Shown here piece after piece: positions 16,160-24,723 of a stretch of DNA of 64,000 bases. The position numbers were made by a program, and so were the translations under genes. The stretch comes from JACCYJ01 sp038198775 (GTDB lineage Bacteria; Actinomycetota; Actinomycetes; Propionibacteriales; Nocardioidaceae). The notes under the pieces were generated by a model. The model made no database searches. It was not told the origin of the DNA and was given only the letters and a program-made list of their open reading frames with translations. How positions within the stretch are numbered: the stretch's first letter is position 1; each line of letters starts with the position of its first letter. The stretch is taken from NCBI GenBank assembly GCA_038198775.1, contig JBBPZV010000044.1:62001-126000 (forward strand), written 5' to 3'.

Positions 16160-16743
16160 GCGCGGAGCACCCGGAACCCCTTGGCGGAGGCGAGCCGCTC
16201 GCAGGTGTACCCCTGGTCGTTGAGCCAGCGTTGCAGCGAGTCCGCGCCGAGGTGCCTGCCCACCACGAGTATCGCCTCACCAGCCGGGTGCAGGCGTGCC
16301 AACCAGTCCAGCAGCAGCCGGTGCAGTGCCTGCTTGCCGATGCGGATCGGCGGGTTCGACCAGATCGCGTCGAAACGGACGTCGCCCGGGACCTCATCGG
16401 GCGGTGCCACGTGCAGCCGGTGTTTCAGTCCGAGGCGTTCGGCGTTGCTGCGGGTCAGCTCGAGCGCCCGGGCATTGACGTCGACCGCCCACACGGTGGC
16501 CTCGGGCGCCGCGGTGGCCAGCGCGCAGCCGATCACACCGTAGCCGCAGCCGAGGTCCAGCAGCGTCCCCCCGGCCGGCGGTTGGGTGCTGCGGAACATC
16601 ACCGCCGTGCCGGGGTCGACGCGGGTGGAGGAGAAGACACCGCTCGCCGACTCGAGCCGGAGCTCCTGTCCCCAGGCCCGGGCCGTCACCAGCCGGGGTC
16701 GCGAGGCAGCCGAAGGGTCAGTCGAGAAGTAGTGCTCTGTCAC
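16126..16743 (-). CDS. RsmC-like class I SAM-dependent rRNA guanine-N2 methyltransferase
   Basis: 205 aa. GGTLLDLGCGYGVIGCALA is SAM motif I and the acidic motif II is WAVDVNARALEL. The catalytic motif IV is SNPPIRIGK, the NPP form used by N2-guanine methyltransferases. The N-terminal HYFSTDPSAASRPRLVTARA is typical of the single-domain actinobacterial RsmC-like (MTS) proteins. The exact rRNA position is not provable here. The GTG start overlaps the truA stop (GTGA), so the gene ends the rplQ-truA transcript. Confidence 0.85.
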   Translation of the reverse strand: MTEHYFSTDPSAASRPRLVTARAWGQELRLESASGVFSSTRVDPGTAVMFRSTQPPAGGTLLDLGCGYGVIGCALATAAPEATVWAVDVNARALELTRSNAERLGLKHRLHVAPPDEVPGDVRFDAIWSNPPIRIGKQALHRLLLDWLARLHPAGEAILVVGRHLGADSLQRWLNDQGYTCERLASAKGFRVLRAQPSASSSQSQ

Positions 16744-17483
16744 CGGTAACCCACCTCGATCAGTGTCAGGCCGTATGGCGCGAGGACGGGAACTCTGGGA
16801 TCACGTATCCCCGCGGCCAAGATCTCGGCCGGAGCCTCCACCGGCAGCCTGCCCTCCCCGACCGCGACTGCCGCTCCTACGAGCGAGCGGACCATCGTGT
16901 GGCAGAAGGCGTTCGCGACCACGTCCGCCACCAGCGTGCCGCTCGGCCGGCGGGCCCAGTCGAACCGGCGCAGCGTTCGCACGCTGGTCGCCCCGTCCCG
17001 GCGGCGACAGTACGCCGAGAAGTCGTGTTCACCGAGCAGCGGCCGGCCGGCGGCGTTCATTGCCTCGACGTCGAGCGGGCGACGCCAGCTCAGAGTCCGG
17101 TGGCGCTGCAACGGGTCGGCCGCTGGCGGGTCGTCGCAGATCCGATAGGCATACCGCCGCCACAGTGCGGTGAAGCGGGCGTCGAAACCGTCCGGCGCCA
17201 GCGTCACGCCACGTACTCGCAGGTCTGCCGGCAAGGCGCCGCCGAGGCGCCGGCGCAGATGCACCAGATCGGGGGTGTCGGCGACGTCGACGTGGCAGAC
17301 CTGGCCGCTGGCGTGGACACCGGCGTCGGTACGACCGGCACAGGTGACCGCGACGGGGTCCATGCCCAGCAGCCGGGCCAGCGCCGCCTCCAGCGTCGCT
17401 TGCACGGTGCGCCGCCCGGGCTGCGCCGCCCAGCCGGAGAAGGCGGTGCCGTCGTACGCGACGTCCAGCCGCAGCCGCACCAC
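16740..17483 (-). CDS. truA: tRNA pseudouridine(38-40) synthase
   Basis: 247 aa. LRLDVAYDGTAFSGWAAQPG opens the fold, CAGRTDAGVHASGQVCHVD carries the catalytic Asp, and FDARFTALWRRYAYRI and FCHTMVRSLVGAAVAVGEG complete the pattern. Modifies positions 38-40 in the anticodon arm. Start at GTG 17483 or the adjacent GTG 17480. Follows rplQ by 17 nt, the common actinobacterial order. Confidence 0.95.
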   Translation of the reverse strand: MVRLRLDVAYDGTAFSGWAAQPGRRTVQATLEAALARLLGMDPVAVTCAGRTDAGVHASGQVCHVDVADTPDLVHLRRRLGGALPADLRVRGVTLAPDGFDARFTALWRRYAYRICDDPPAADPLQRHRTLSWRRPLDVEAMNAAGRPLLGEHDFSAYCRRRDGATSVRTLRRFDWARRPSGTLVADVVANAFCHTMVRSLVGAAVAVGEGRLPVEAPAEILAAGIRDPRVPVLAPYGLTLIEVGYR

Positions 17484-17500
17484 CAGGGAGGGGCCTGCGC

Positions 17501-18097
17501 TCAGGTCGGCGACTGCGCCTCTTCCGGCTCCACCGACGCCGGCTCGGGTTCCGCTTCTGCCGGCGGATCGGAAGACTCCACAGCAGCGTCGTCCGGAGGG
17601 GGAGCGTCGCCTCCGGCCCCGGGCGAGACGTCGTCTTCCGCCGCGTGGGCTGACGACGCGCCGGCGTCGCTAGCCGGAGCTTCGGCGGCTGAAGCGGCGG
17701 GGCGGGGCGGCGCGGCGGTGGCGTCTTGGGACGCGAACTCCCGCGCCTCGACCAGCTCGATCACCGCCATCGGGGCGTTGTCACCCTTGCGGGGTCCCAC
17801 CTTGGTGATCCGGGTGTAGCCGCCGGGCCGGGTGGCAAAACGTGGCCCAATCTCGGTGAACAGCGTGTGCAGCACGCTCTTGTCGCGGATCACCGTGAGC
17901 ACCTGGCGGCGGTTGTGCAGGTCGTCGTGCCTGGCCTTGGTGATGAGCCGTTCGGCGAAGGGGCGAAGCCGCCTCGCCTTTGCCTCCGTGGTCGTGATGC
18001 GACCGTGCTCGAACAGGTTGGTCGCCAGGTTGGCGAGGATCAACCGCTGGTGAGCTGGGCTTCCGCCCAGGCGCCGGCCCTTGGTGGGAGTGGGCAT
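17501..18097 (-). CDS. rplQ: 50S ribosomal protein L17 with long acidic tail
   Basis: 198 aa. The L17 core is residues 1-121, beginning MPTPTKGRRLGGSPAHQRLI and ending near GDNAPMAVIELVEAREF. After it come about 77 residues of Ala/Pro/Glu/Asp-rich, low-complexity sequence with no predicted fold. Core-only L17 is about 120 aa in most bacteria; tails occur in actinobacteria. Lies in rpsD-rpoA-rplQ-truA. Confidence 0.95.
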   Translation of the reverse strand: MPTPTKGRRLGGSPAHQRLILANLATNLFEHGRITTTEAKARRLRPFAERLITKARHDDLHNRRQVLTVIRDKSVLHTLFTEIGPRFATRPGGYTRITKVGPRKGDNAPMAVIELVEAREFASQDATAAPPRPAASAAEAPASDAGASSAHAAEDDVSPGAGGDAPPPDDAAVESSDPPAEAEPEPASVEPEEAQSPT

Positions 18098-18133
18098 TTT
18101 GGCTGTCTCCAGTGTGATTCGGGTCGGGGACGA

Positions 18134-19144
18134 TCAGTACTGCTCGTCCTCGACGTAGCTCTGGTCGTCGTCGTACGCCTCGATCGCCGCCCGCGGATCG
18201 AAGCCGGGCGCGCTGTCCTTCAGCGCCAGACCCATCTCCACGAGCTTGCCCTTCACCTCGTCGATCGACTTCGACCCGAAGTTTCGGATGTCCAGAAGGT
18301 CCTGTTCGCTGCGGGAGATCAGCTCGCCGACGGTGTGGATCCCTTCCCGCTTCAGGCAGTTGTAGGAGCGCACCGTCAACTGCAGGTCCTCGACGGGGAG
18401 GGCGAGGTCCGCGGCCAGCGCCTCGTCGACCGGCGACGGGCCGATGTCGATGCCCTCCGCCTCGACGTTGAGCTCGCGGGCCAGGCCGAACAGCTCGACC
18501 AACGTCTTGCCGGCGCTGGCGAGCGCGTCCCGGGGGCGCATGGACTGCTTGGTCTCGACGTCGATGATCAGCTTGTCGAAGTCGGTCCGCTGCTCGACGC
18601 GGGTCGCTTCGACCTTGTAGGTCACCTTGAGGACGGGCGAGTAGATCGAGTCGACCGGCATCCGCCCGATCTCGATATCGCCGGCCTTGTTCTGAACTGC
18701 CGACACGTAGCCTCGACCGCGCTCGACGACCAGCTCCATCTCGAGTTTGCCGTTGTCGTTGAGCGTCGCCAGGGCGAGGTCGGGATTGTGCACCTCGACG
18801 CCCGCGGGAGGTGCGATGTCACGCGCGACGACCTCGGCCGGCCCTTGCTTGCGCAGGTACATGGTGACCGGCTCGTCGTGTTCGGACGACACGACGAGTT
18901 CCTTGAGGTTGAGGATGATCTCGGTGACGTCTTCTGCGACACCCGGGACCGTGGAGAACTCGTGCAGGACGCCGTCGATGCGTATGGAGGTCACCGAAGC
19001 GCCAGGGATCGACGACAACAGCGTTCGGCGCAAAGAGTTGCCGAGCGTGTAGCCGAATCCCGGTTCCAGTGGCTCGATGATGAAGCGTGAACGGTGGTCG
19101 TCGACGACCTCTTCGGTCAGGGTCGGACGCTGGGCAATGAGCAC
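18134..19144 (-). CDS. rpoA: DNA-directed RNA polymerase subunit alpha
   Basis: 336 aa. The N-terminal dimer domain (about 1-230) has FIIEPLEPGFGYTLGNSLRR. A flexible linker is followed by the C-terminal HhH domain (LTVRSYNCLKREGIHTVGEL, IRNFGSKSIDEVKGKL), which contacts UP elements and activators. The GTG start at 19144 gives LIAQRPTLTEEV and has AAAGGA 7 nt upstream. The 13-codon upstream extension in the same frame lacks family support. Confidence 0.97.
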   Translation of the reverse strand: MLIAQRPTLTEEVVDDHRSRFIIEPLEPGFGYTLGNSLRRTLLSSIPGASVTSIRIDGVLHEFSTVPGVAEDVTEIILNLKELVVSSEHDEPVTMYLRKQGPAEVVARDIAPPAGVEVHNPDLALATLNDNGKLEMELVVERGRGYVSAVQNKAGDIEIGRMPVDSIYSPVLKVTYKVEATRVEQRTDFDKLIIDVETKQSMRPRDALASAGKTLVELFGLARELNVEAEGIDIGPSPVDEALAADLALPVEDLQLTVRSYNCLKREGIHTVGELISRSEQDLLDIRNFGSKSIDEVKGKLVEMGLALKDSAPGFDPRAAIEAYDDDQSYVEDEQY

Positions 19145-19244
19145 AATGACATCCTTTCCATGCCGCCCACCATTTGACGGCATGTTCGCACCGACGAGCG
19201 TTTTCGCCGTCGGCGTGACCGGAAACTTGGGTTCCCGGTCGGGT

Positions 19245-19853
19245 CTATTTCTTGGAGTAGAACTCGACGATGAGCTGTTCTTGGACCGGCACGTCGATCT
19301 GCTGTCGTACCGGGAGCTGATGGATGAGAATTCGCATCCGGTTGGGCAGCGCCTCCATCCACGCTGGGACGATGCGCTCCCCGTGGGTCTCCCGGGAGAT
19401 GATGAACGGTGTGGTCTCCACCGACTTCTGCCGTACGTCGATCACGTCGTGGGACGCCACCTGGTATGAGGGCACGTCGACCTTGCGGCCGTTGACGACG
19501 AAGTGGCCGTGCACGACGAGTTGGCGGGCATGGCGCCGCGTACGTGCGAAGCCGGCGCGGTAGACGACGTTGTCCAGCCGGGCTTCGAGCAGCTGCAGCA
19601 GGTTGTCACCGGTCTTGCCCGGGCGACGGCTGGCCTCGTCGTAGTAGCGGCGGAACTGCTTTTCCATCACACCGTAGGTGAAGCGGGCCTTCTGCTTCTC
19701 CTGCAGCTGCAGGCGGTACTCGCTCTCCTTTACCCTGCCACGGCCGTGCTGACCCGGCGGGTACGGACGTCGTTCGAAAGCCTGGTCGCCTCCGATCAGG
19801 TCGACACCCAGGCGGCGCGACTTCTTGGTCATGGGGCCGGTGTAACGGGCCAT
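19245..19853 (-). CDS. rpsD: 30S ribosomal protein S4
   Basis: 202 aa, beginning MARYTGPMTKKSRRLGVDLI. The N-terminal domain lacks the Cys knuckle, so this is the zinc-free type. The S4 RNA-binding domain is RLDNVVYRAGFARTRRHARQ. The ATG at 19853 discards a 75-codon shadow extension. Primary 16S binder in the alpha operon and, in other bacteria, its translational regulator. Confidence 0.97.
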   Translation of the reverse strand: MARYTGPMTKKSRRLGVDLIGGDQAFERRPYPPGQHGRGRVKESEYRLQLQEKQKARFTYGVMEKQFRRYYDEASRRPGKTGDNLLQLLEARLDNVVYRAGFARTRRHARQLVVHGHFVVNGRKVDVPSYQVASHDVIDVRQKSVETTPFIISRETHGERIVPAWMEALPNRMRILIHQLPVRQQIDVPVQEQLIVEFYSKK

Positions 19854-19882
19854 GGCGGTGGGCGCTCCTCTGCGTCTCGGCG

Positions 19883-20287
19883 TCAGACCCGGCGCCGCTT
19901 GGGAGGGCGGCAGCCGTTGTGGGCGGTGGGGGTGACGTCTTGGATCGTGCCGACCTCGAGCCCGACGGCGCCAAGGGACCGGATGGCCGTCTCGCGCCCG
20001 GAACCAGGACCCTTGACAAAGACATCGACTCGTTTCATCCCGTGGTCCATGGCTCGGCGACCCACCGCCTCGGCGCACATCTGCGCGGCGTACGGGGTTG
20101 ACTTGCGAGACCCCTTGAAGCCGACGGTGCCGGCACTGGCCCAGGCGATCACCGCACCCTGCGGGTCTGTGATCGTGATGATGGTGTTGTTGAACGTACT
20201 CTTGATGTGAGCGTGGCCGGCCACGACGTTCTTCTTTTCCTTGCGGCGGACCTTCTTGGCACCCGGCTGGCGACTTCTGGGAGGCAT
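19883..20287 (-). CDS. rpsK: 30S ribosomal protein S11
   Basis: 134 aa, beginning MPPRSRQPGAKKVRRKEKKN. HIKSTFNNTIITITDPQG and the C-terminal DVTPTAHNGCRPPKRRRV are the S11 signatures. The ATG at 20287 is chosen because the upstream in-frame 77 codons are shadow. Between rpsM and rpsD. Confidence 0.97.
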   Translation of the reverse strand: MPPRSRQPGAKKVRRKEKKNVVAGHAHIKSTFNNTIITITDPQGAVIAWASAGTVGFKGSRKSTPYAAQMCAEAVGRRAMDHGMKRVDVFVKGPGSGRETAIRSLGAVGLEVGTIQDVTPTAHNGCRPPKRRRV

Positions 20288-20339
20288 TAGGCGGATACTC
20301 CTGCGGCTTTGTAGGTGTTTTTGTGGCAGTGAGCGCGGT

Positions 20340-20720
20340 TCACTTCTTCGCCGCCTTCTTCCGGCCCGCGATCGTCCGCTTCGGACCCTTGCGCCCCCGA
20401 GCGTTGGTTCGGGTGCGTTGCCCGCGAACCGGCAGCCCCTGGCGGTGTCGGCGGCCCTGATAGCTGCCGATCTCCATCTTGCGCCGGATGTCGGCGGACA
20501 CCTCGCGACGCAGGTCACCCTCGACCTGGTAGGTGCTCTCGATGTGGTCTCGCAGCCTGACCAGCTCGTCGTCCCCGAGCTGATGGACGCGCATGTCCGG
20601 GCTCACGCCGGTCGCGTGCAGCGTCTGTTCGGCCCGGGTTCGCCCGATGCCGTAGATATAGGTGAGCGCGACCTCGATCCGCTTCTCGCGGGGGAGGTCG
20701 ACGCCGACGAGGCGTGCCAT
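20340..20720 (-). CDS. rpsM: 30S ribosomal protein S13
   Basis: 126 aa, beginning MARLVGVDLPREKRIEVALT. It has IYGIGRTRAEQTLHATGV and the basic tail QRTRTNARGRKGPKRTIAGR, which reaches the P-site tRNA and the intersubunit bridge. Part of infA-rpmJ-rpsM-rpsK-rpsD-rpoA-rplQ. Confidence 0.97.
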   Translation of the reverse strand: MARLVGVDLPREKRIEVALTYIYGIGRTRAEQTLHATGVSPDMRVHQLGDDELVRLRDHIESTYQVEGDLRREVSADIRRKMEIGSYQGRRHRQGLPVRGQRTRTNARGRKGPKRTIAGRKKAAKK

Positions 20721-20864
20721 CCTAGGCAGTCCTTCCTGGTCAGCGGAGGTGTACCGCGCGCCGCGTCCCCACCTGCCTCCGGTGAGGTCCCGGCCTCCGG
20801 TCCGGGAGTGGCACGGCGGTCGCCGGTCGGCGCGCCGTGAGCGGTCACACTTGGTTGGCCTGCC

Positions 20865-20978
20865 TCAACCTTGCCGTTGCTTGTGGCGAGGGTTGGTGCA
20901 GATGACCATGACCCGGCCGTTGCGGCGGATCACCTTGCACTTGTCGCAGATCTTCTTGACACTCGGCTGGACCTTCAT
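20865..20978 (-). CDS. rpmJ: 50S ribosomal protein L36
   Basis: 37 aa, beginning MKVQPSVKKICDKCKVIRR and ending NPRHKQRQG. A zinc ribbon is formed by Cys11, Cys14, Cys27 and His32 (the zinc-binding C+ form). It lies 11 nt after infA. The start ATG at 20978 is the only one in family register. Confidence 0.95.
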   Translation of the reverse strand: MKVQPSVKKICDKCKVIRRNGRVMVICTNPRHKQRQG

Positions 20979-20989
20979 CGCTGCTTCCG

Positions 20990-21211
20990 TCACTTGTAGC
21001 GGTAGACGATCCGACCGCGGGTGAGGTCGTACGGCGAGAGCTCCACGACCACCCGGTCCTCGGGCAGGATCCGGATGTAGTGCTGGCGCATCTTGCCGCT
21101 GATGTGGGCGAGGACCTTGTGGCCGTTTGAGAGCTCCACCCGAAACATCGCGTTCGGCAGTGCCTCGACCACCGAGCCCTCGATCTCGATGACCCCTTCC
21201 TTCTTCGGCAT
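20990..21211 (-). CDS. infA: Translation initiation factor IF-1
   Basis: 73 aa, a single OB-fold (S1) domain beginning MPKKEGVIEIEGSVVEALPN, with GHKVLAHISGKMRQHYIRIL. First gene of the rpmJ-rpsM-rpsK-rpsD-rpoA run, with its own promoter at 21278-21306 and a leader of about 60 nt. Confidence 0.97.
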   Translation of the reverse strand: MPKKEGVIEIEGSVVEALPNAMFRVELSNGHKVLAHISGKMRQHYIRILPEDRVVVELSPYDLTRGRIVYRYK

Positions 21212-21277
21212 ATCCTCCGCGCTTCGTTAGTACCGGTTTGATGTAAGGGGCGCGACCCGATCCTGGGCCGACGGGCA

Positions 21278-21306
21278 AGTCTACGCCACCCCCCTCCCCC
21301 ACCCAA
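21278..21306 (-). promoter_or_regulatory. Promoter of infA-rpmJ-rpsM operon
   Basis: -35 TTGGGT (21301-21306), 17-nt G-rich spacer, -10 TAGACT (21278-21283) on the minus strand. The expected start site is near 21271, 60 nt before infA. It separates infA from map, so the alpha-operon genes are not only read through from spc. Confidence 0.65.
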
Positions 21307-21320
21307 ATCGCCCGCCACCC

Positions 21321-21413
21321 GACCATCCGAGGGTTGTGGTGCGACCATCCGAGGATTGTGGTCGCAGCCGCGGACGGAAACTCACGGATGGCCGGACGGA
21401 AACTCACGGATGG
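21321..21413. repeat. Paired short tandem repeats overlapping the 3' end of map
   Basis: Copies GACCATCCGAGGGTTGTGGT (21321-21340) and GACCATCCGAGGATTGTGGT (21343-21362) differ by one base and are spaced 2 nt apart. GGACGGAAACTCACGGATGG occurs at 21372-21391 and 21394-21413. The two pairs share GACCATCCG and its complement CGGATGGTC in opposite orientation, so the transcript can form a 9-bp or longer stem between them. The second pair encodes the last residues and stop of map. Confidence 0.8.
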
Positions 21414-22179
21414 TCGGTGCGGTGAGGACCCGGGGGCCGTCGCGGGTCATGGCGAAGGTGTGCTCGAAGTGGGCCGCGGGAGCACCGTCCTGCGTCACCA
21501 CGGTCCACCCGTCGGCCAGCACCTGGGTGGCCGGATCGCCCAGCGTGATCATCGGCTCGACCGCCAGGGCGAGTCCCGGCACCAGCCGAGGTCCGCGTCC
21601 GGGGCGGCCGCGATTGGGAACGTTGGGCGGTTGGTGCATCGCGCTCCCGATGCCGTGCCCGACGTAGTCCTCGACGATGCCGTAGTCTCCCTCCGCCCTG
21701 ACATGACGTTCGATCGCGGCCGAGATGTCCGTGACGCGCCCGTCAGGTCGGGCAGCGGCGATGCCGAGCCGTAGCGCGTCTTCACAGACCTGCAGCATCG
21801 CCTTGCACTCCGGGGCGAGCTCTCCAAGCGCCAGCGTGATCGCGGCGTCGCCGTGCCAGCCGTCCACGATGGCGCCGCAGTCGATGGAGACGACGTCTCC
21901 CGGGGCGAGTACGCGTGTTCCCGGGATGCCGTGCACGACCTCCTCGTTGACCGAGATGCACACCGACGCAGGGAAGCCGTGATAGCCGAGGAACGAGGGG
22001 ACCGCGCCCCGTTCGCGGATGGCTGCCTCGGCCAGCGTGTCCAGGTGACCGGTGCTCATACCCGGGCGAGTCCTCGAGCGCAGCAGCGCCAGCGTCTCCG
22101 CCACGACGCAGCCCGCCCGGCGCATCCGCTCCAGCTGGTCTCGGGTCTTGATCTCCAGACCGCGCTCCCGCAGACCCAT
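21382..22179 (-). CDS. map: Methionine aminopeptidase (type I)
   Basis: 265 aa. Metal ligands are visible in SIDCGAIVDGWHGDAAITL (two Asp), YVGHGIGSAMHQPP (His), LALAVEPMI (Glu) and AAHFEHTFAMT (Glu). Removes the initiator Met from new proteins. The usual fold ends near PRVLT; here the reading frame continues through a repeat that encodes TIREFPSGHP and the TGA. Lies 12 nt after adk in secY-adk-map. Confidence 0.95.
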   Translation of the reverse strand: MGLRERGLEIKTRDQLERMRRAGCVVAETLALLRSRTRPGMSTGHLDTLAEAAIRERGAVPSFLGYHGFPASVCISVNEEVVHGIPGTRVLAPGDVVSIDCGAIVDGWHGDAAITLALGELAPECKAMLQVCEDALRLGIAAARPDGRVTDISAAIERHVRAEGDYGIVEDYVGHGIGSAMHQPPNVPNRGRPGRGPRLVPGLALAVEPMITLGDPATQVLADGWTVVTQDGAPAAHFEHTFAMTRDGPRVLTAPTIREFPSGHP

Positions 22180-22191
22180 GGACGGGGGCCT

Positions 22192-22845
22192 TCAGCCGGG
22201 GGTTCGCTCGAGGGCGGCGATCGCCCGAGCCGTTACCTCGTCGACCGGCCCAACGGCCTCGATCGTCCGCAACAAGCCCTCCGCGCGGTAGTGCTCGACC
22301 AGCGGAGCGGTCTGGTCGGCATAGACCTCGAGTCGTCGGCGGATGGTCTCCGGCTGGTCGTCGTCGCGCTGGAAGAGCTCGCCACCGCAGCAATCGCAGG
22401 TCCCGTCGACGCGAGGGCGGTCGAACTCCTGGTGCCAGACCCGGCCGCAACCGTGACAGGTGCGCCGCCCCGAGAGCCGCGCTACGACCTGTTGGTCGTC
22501 GATGCGCAGCTCGAGCACCGCGTCGAGACCTTGTTCGAGGTCGACAAGGATCTGCGCCAGCGCCTCCGCCTGGGTGACCGTGCGCGGGAACCCGTCGAGC
22601 AGGAAGCCCGAGGCGGTGTCGTCGTGACCGAGCCGGTCGGCGACCATGGCGATCGTCACCTCGTCGGGCACGAGGTCACCCGCGTCCATGAACTTCTTCG
22701 CCTGGATTCCCAACGGGGTCTGCCGCGTCACGTTGGCCCGGAAGATGTCACCGGTCGAGATCTGGGGGACTCCGAAGTGTCGCGCGATGAACTTCGCCTG
22801 CGTCCCTTTGCCGGCTCCCGGTGGACCTACCAGCACCAGCCGCAT
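22192..22845 (-). CDS. adk: Adenylate kinase
   Basis: 217 aa, the long-LID form. P-loop GPPGAGKGTQ (residues 8-17). The AMP site is QISTGDIFRAN and FLLDGFPRTVTQAEAL. The LID carries a full zinc site: Cys130, Cys133, Cys150 and Cys153 (CHGC and CDCC), as in Gram-positive thermostable forms and unlike many actinobacterial short-LID enzymes. The ATG shares one base with the secY stop (TGATG). Confidence 0.96.
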   Translation of the reverse strand: MRLVLVGPPGAGKGTQAKFIARHFGVPQISTGDIFRANVTRQTPLGIQAKKFMDAGDLVPDEVTIAMVADRLGHDDTASGFLLDGFPRTVTQAEALAQILVDLEQGLDAVLELRIDDQQVVARLSGRRTCHGCGRVWHQEFDRPRVDGTCDCCGGELFQRDDDQPETIRRRLEVYADQTAPLVEHYRAEGLLRTIEAVGPVDEVTARAIAALERTPG

Positions 22846-24149
22846 CAGCGCAGGAATCCCTCGTAGTTGCGCTGTTGCAGTTGGCTCTCGATCTGCTTCA
22901 CGGTATCGAGACCGACGCCGACGATGATGAGGATCGTCGTCCCTCCGAAGGGGAATCGCTGGTTGGCGTTGATCAGGACCAGGGCGATCAGCGGGATCAA
23001 GGAGATGAAGCCGAGATAGAGCGACCCCGGGAACGTGATGCGGGACAACACGTACCCGAGGTACTCCTCGGTGGGACGACCCGCCCGGATGCCGGGGATG
23101 AAGCCGCCGTACTTCTTCATGTTGTCGGCGACCTCGGTGGGGTTGAACGTGATCGCCACGTAGAAATACGTGAAGAAGACGATCAGGCCGAAGTACGCCA
23201 GCATGTAAAGCGGGTGGTCACCGCGGACGAAGTAGCGCCCCAGCCAGACCGCCCAGGGGGCGCTGGGGTTGAACTGCGCTGCCAGAGCAGGCAGGTAGAG
23301 CAGGCTCGAGGCGAAGATCACCGGGATGACGCCCGCCTGGTTGACCTTGAGCGGGATGTACGTGGAGGACCCACCGAACATGCGGCGGCCGACCATCCGC
23401 CGGGCGTACTGCACCGGGATGCGGCGCTGGGCCTGCTCGATGAAGATGACGGCGGCGATGATCGCCAACCCGATGATGACCACCAAGCCGAACGTCAGCG
23501 CCCCCTTCTGCTGCGCGATCAGCCACATCGTGGAGGGGAACGTCGCCACGATCTGGGTGAAGATCAAGATCGACATGCCGTTGCCGATTCCCCGGTCGGT
23601 GATCAGCTCACCGAGCCACATGATCACGGCGGTGCCGGCGGTCATCGTGACGACGATCAGCACGGTGGAGAAGATGCTGTTCTCGTTGTACAGCAGCGAG
23701 TCGTTGCACGCACCCTGGAACAGCTGGCGGCTGCGCGCCAGCGCTACGATTCCGGTCGCCTGCAGCACCGCCAGGCCCAAAGTCAGGTAGCGCGTGTACT
23801 GCGTGATCTTGGTCTGCCCCGCCTGCCCCTCCTTCTTCAGGGTCTCCAACCGCGGAATGACGACGGTGAGCAGCTGCAAGATGATGCTCGCCGTGATGTA
23901 CGGCATGATCCCCAGCGCGAACACGGTCAACTGCAGCAGCGCCCCACCGGAGAAGACGTTGATGAGGTTGAACAGGTTGCTGTTTGTGCCGGACTGGGCG
24001 GAGGTGATGCAGTTCTGGACGTTCGCGACATTGACGCCTGGGGCCGGCAGCGTCGAGCCGAGCCGGAACAACACGATGATCAACAACACGAACAGCAGCT
24101 TGCGCCGCAGGTCCGGGGTTCGGAACGCGTTGACGAAGGCGCCTAGCAC
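22845..24149 (-). CDS. secY: Protein translocase subunit SecY
   Basis: 434 aa, ten membrane spans, beginning MLGAFVNAFRTPDLRRKLLF. ALGIMPYITASIILQLL is in TM2, GIGNGMSILIF in TM4-5, and the cytoplasmic loop ARRMVGRRMFGGSSTYIPLK binds SecA and the ribosome. Central pore of the Sec translocon; SecE is at 51858. Preceded by 132 nt with a possible -10 (TAGAGT) but no clear -35, and a GCAGGAGG ribosome binding site. Followed by adk and map. Confidence 0.97.
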   Translation of the reverse strand: MLGAFVNAFRTPDLRRKLLFVLLIIVLFRLGSTLPAPGVNVANVQNCITSAQSGTNSNLFNLINVFSGGALLQLTVFALGIMPYITASIILQLLTVVIPRLETLKKEGQAGQTKITQYTRYLTLGLAVLQATGIVALARSRQLFQGACNDSLLYNENSIFSTVLIVVTMTAGTAVIMWLGELITDRGIGNGMSILIFTQIVATFPSTMWLIAQQKGALTFGLVVIIGLAIIAAVIFIEQAQRRIPVQYARRMVGRRMFGGSSTYIPLKVNQAGVIPVIFASSLLYLPALAAQFNPSAPWAVWLGRYFVRGDHPLYMLAYFGLIVFFTYFYVAITFNPTEVADNMKKYGGFIPGIRAGRPTEEYLGYVLSRITFPGSLYLGFISLIPLIALVLINANQRFPFGGTTILIIVGVGLDTVKQIESQLQQRNYEGFLR

Positions 24150-24281
24150 GAAGTCCTCCTGCGACCCTCCGGACCGGCAGGGTCGATCGTCATCGGGGGA
24201 TCGAGCCGAGCACTTCGCGCGCGCTGCACCTCGGTCACGACACCGGGACTCTAACAGCCGCCCGCAGGCACCATCTCGCTC

Positions 24282-24722
24282 TCACGGCACCGTGACGGTG
24301 CCTCCGGCGGCCTCGATCTTGTCCCGGGCCGAGGACGAGAACGCATCCGCACTGACCTGCACCGCGACCGCGATGTCCCCGCCGCCGAGCACCTTCACCG
24401 GTTTGCCGGGGCGTACGGCGCCGCGCTCGGCCAGCGACTGGGCGCTCACCTCGCCGCCATGGGGGTAGAGCGCCGCAATGCGGTCAAGGTTGACGACCTG
24501 GTACTCGACCCGGAACGGGTTCTGGAAGCCCCGTAGCTTCGGAAGCCGCATGTGGATGGGTATCTGGCCACCCTCGAACCCCGCCGGCACCGAACCCCGG
24601 GCCTTGCTGCCCTTGGTCCCCCGGCCTGCGGTCTTGCCCTTGCTCGCCGACCCGCGCCCGACCCGCGTCTTGGCCGTCCTCGCCCCCGGAGCCGGGCGCA
24701 GATGGTGAAGCTTGAGTGTCAT
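24282..24722 (-). CDS. rplO: 50S ribosomal protein L15
   Basis: 146 aa, beginning MTLKLHHLRPAPGARTAKTR. The glycine-rich RVGRGSASKGKTAGRGTKGS extension and GFEGGQIPIHMRLPKLRGF are the L15 signatures. One nucleotide separates the rpmD stop from this start. Last ribosomal gene of the spc run before secY. Confidence 0.96.
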   Translation of the reverse strand: MTLKLHHLRPAPGARTAKTRVGRGSASKGKTAGRGTKGSKARGSVPAGFEGGQIPIHMRLPKLRGFQNPFRVEYQVVNLDRIAALYPHGGEVSAQSLAERGAVRPGKPVKVLGGGDIAVAVQVSADAFSSSARDKIEAAGGTVTVP

Positions 24723-24723
24723 C

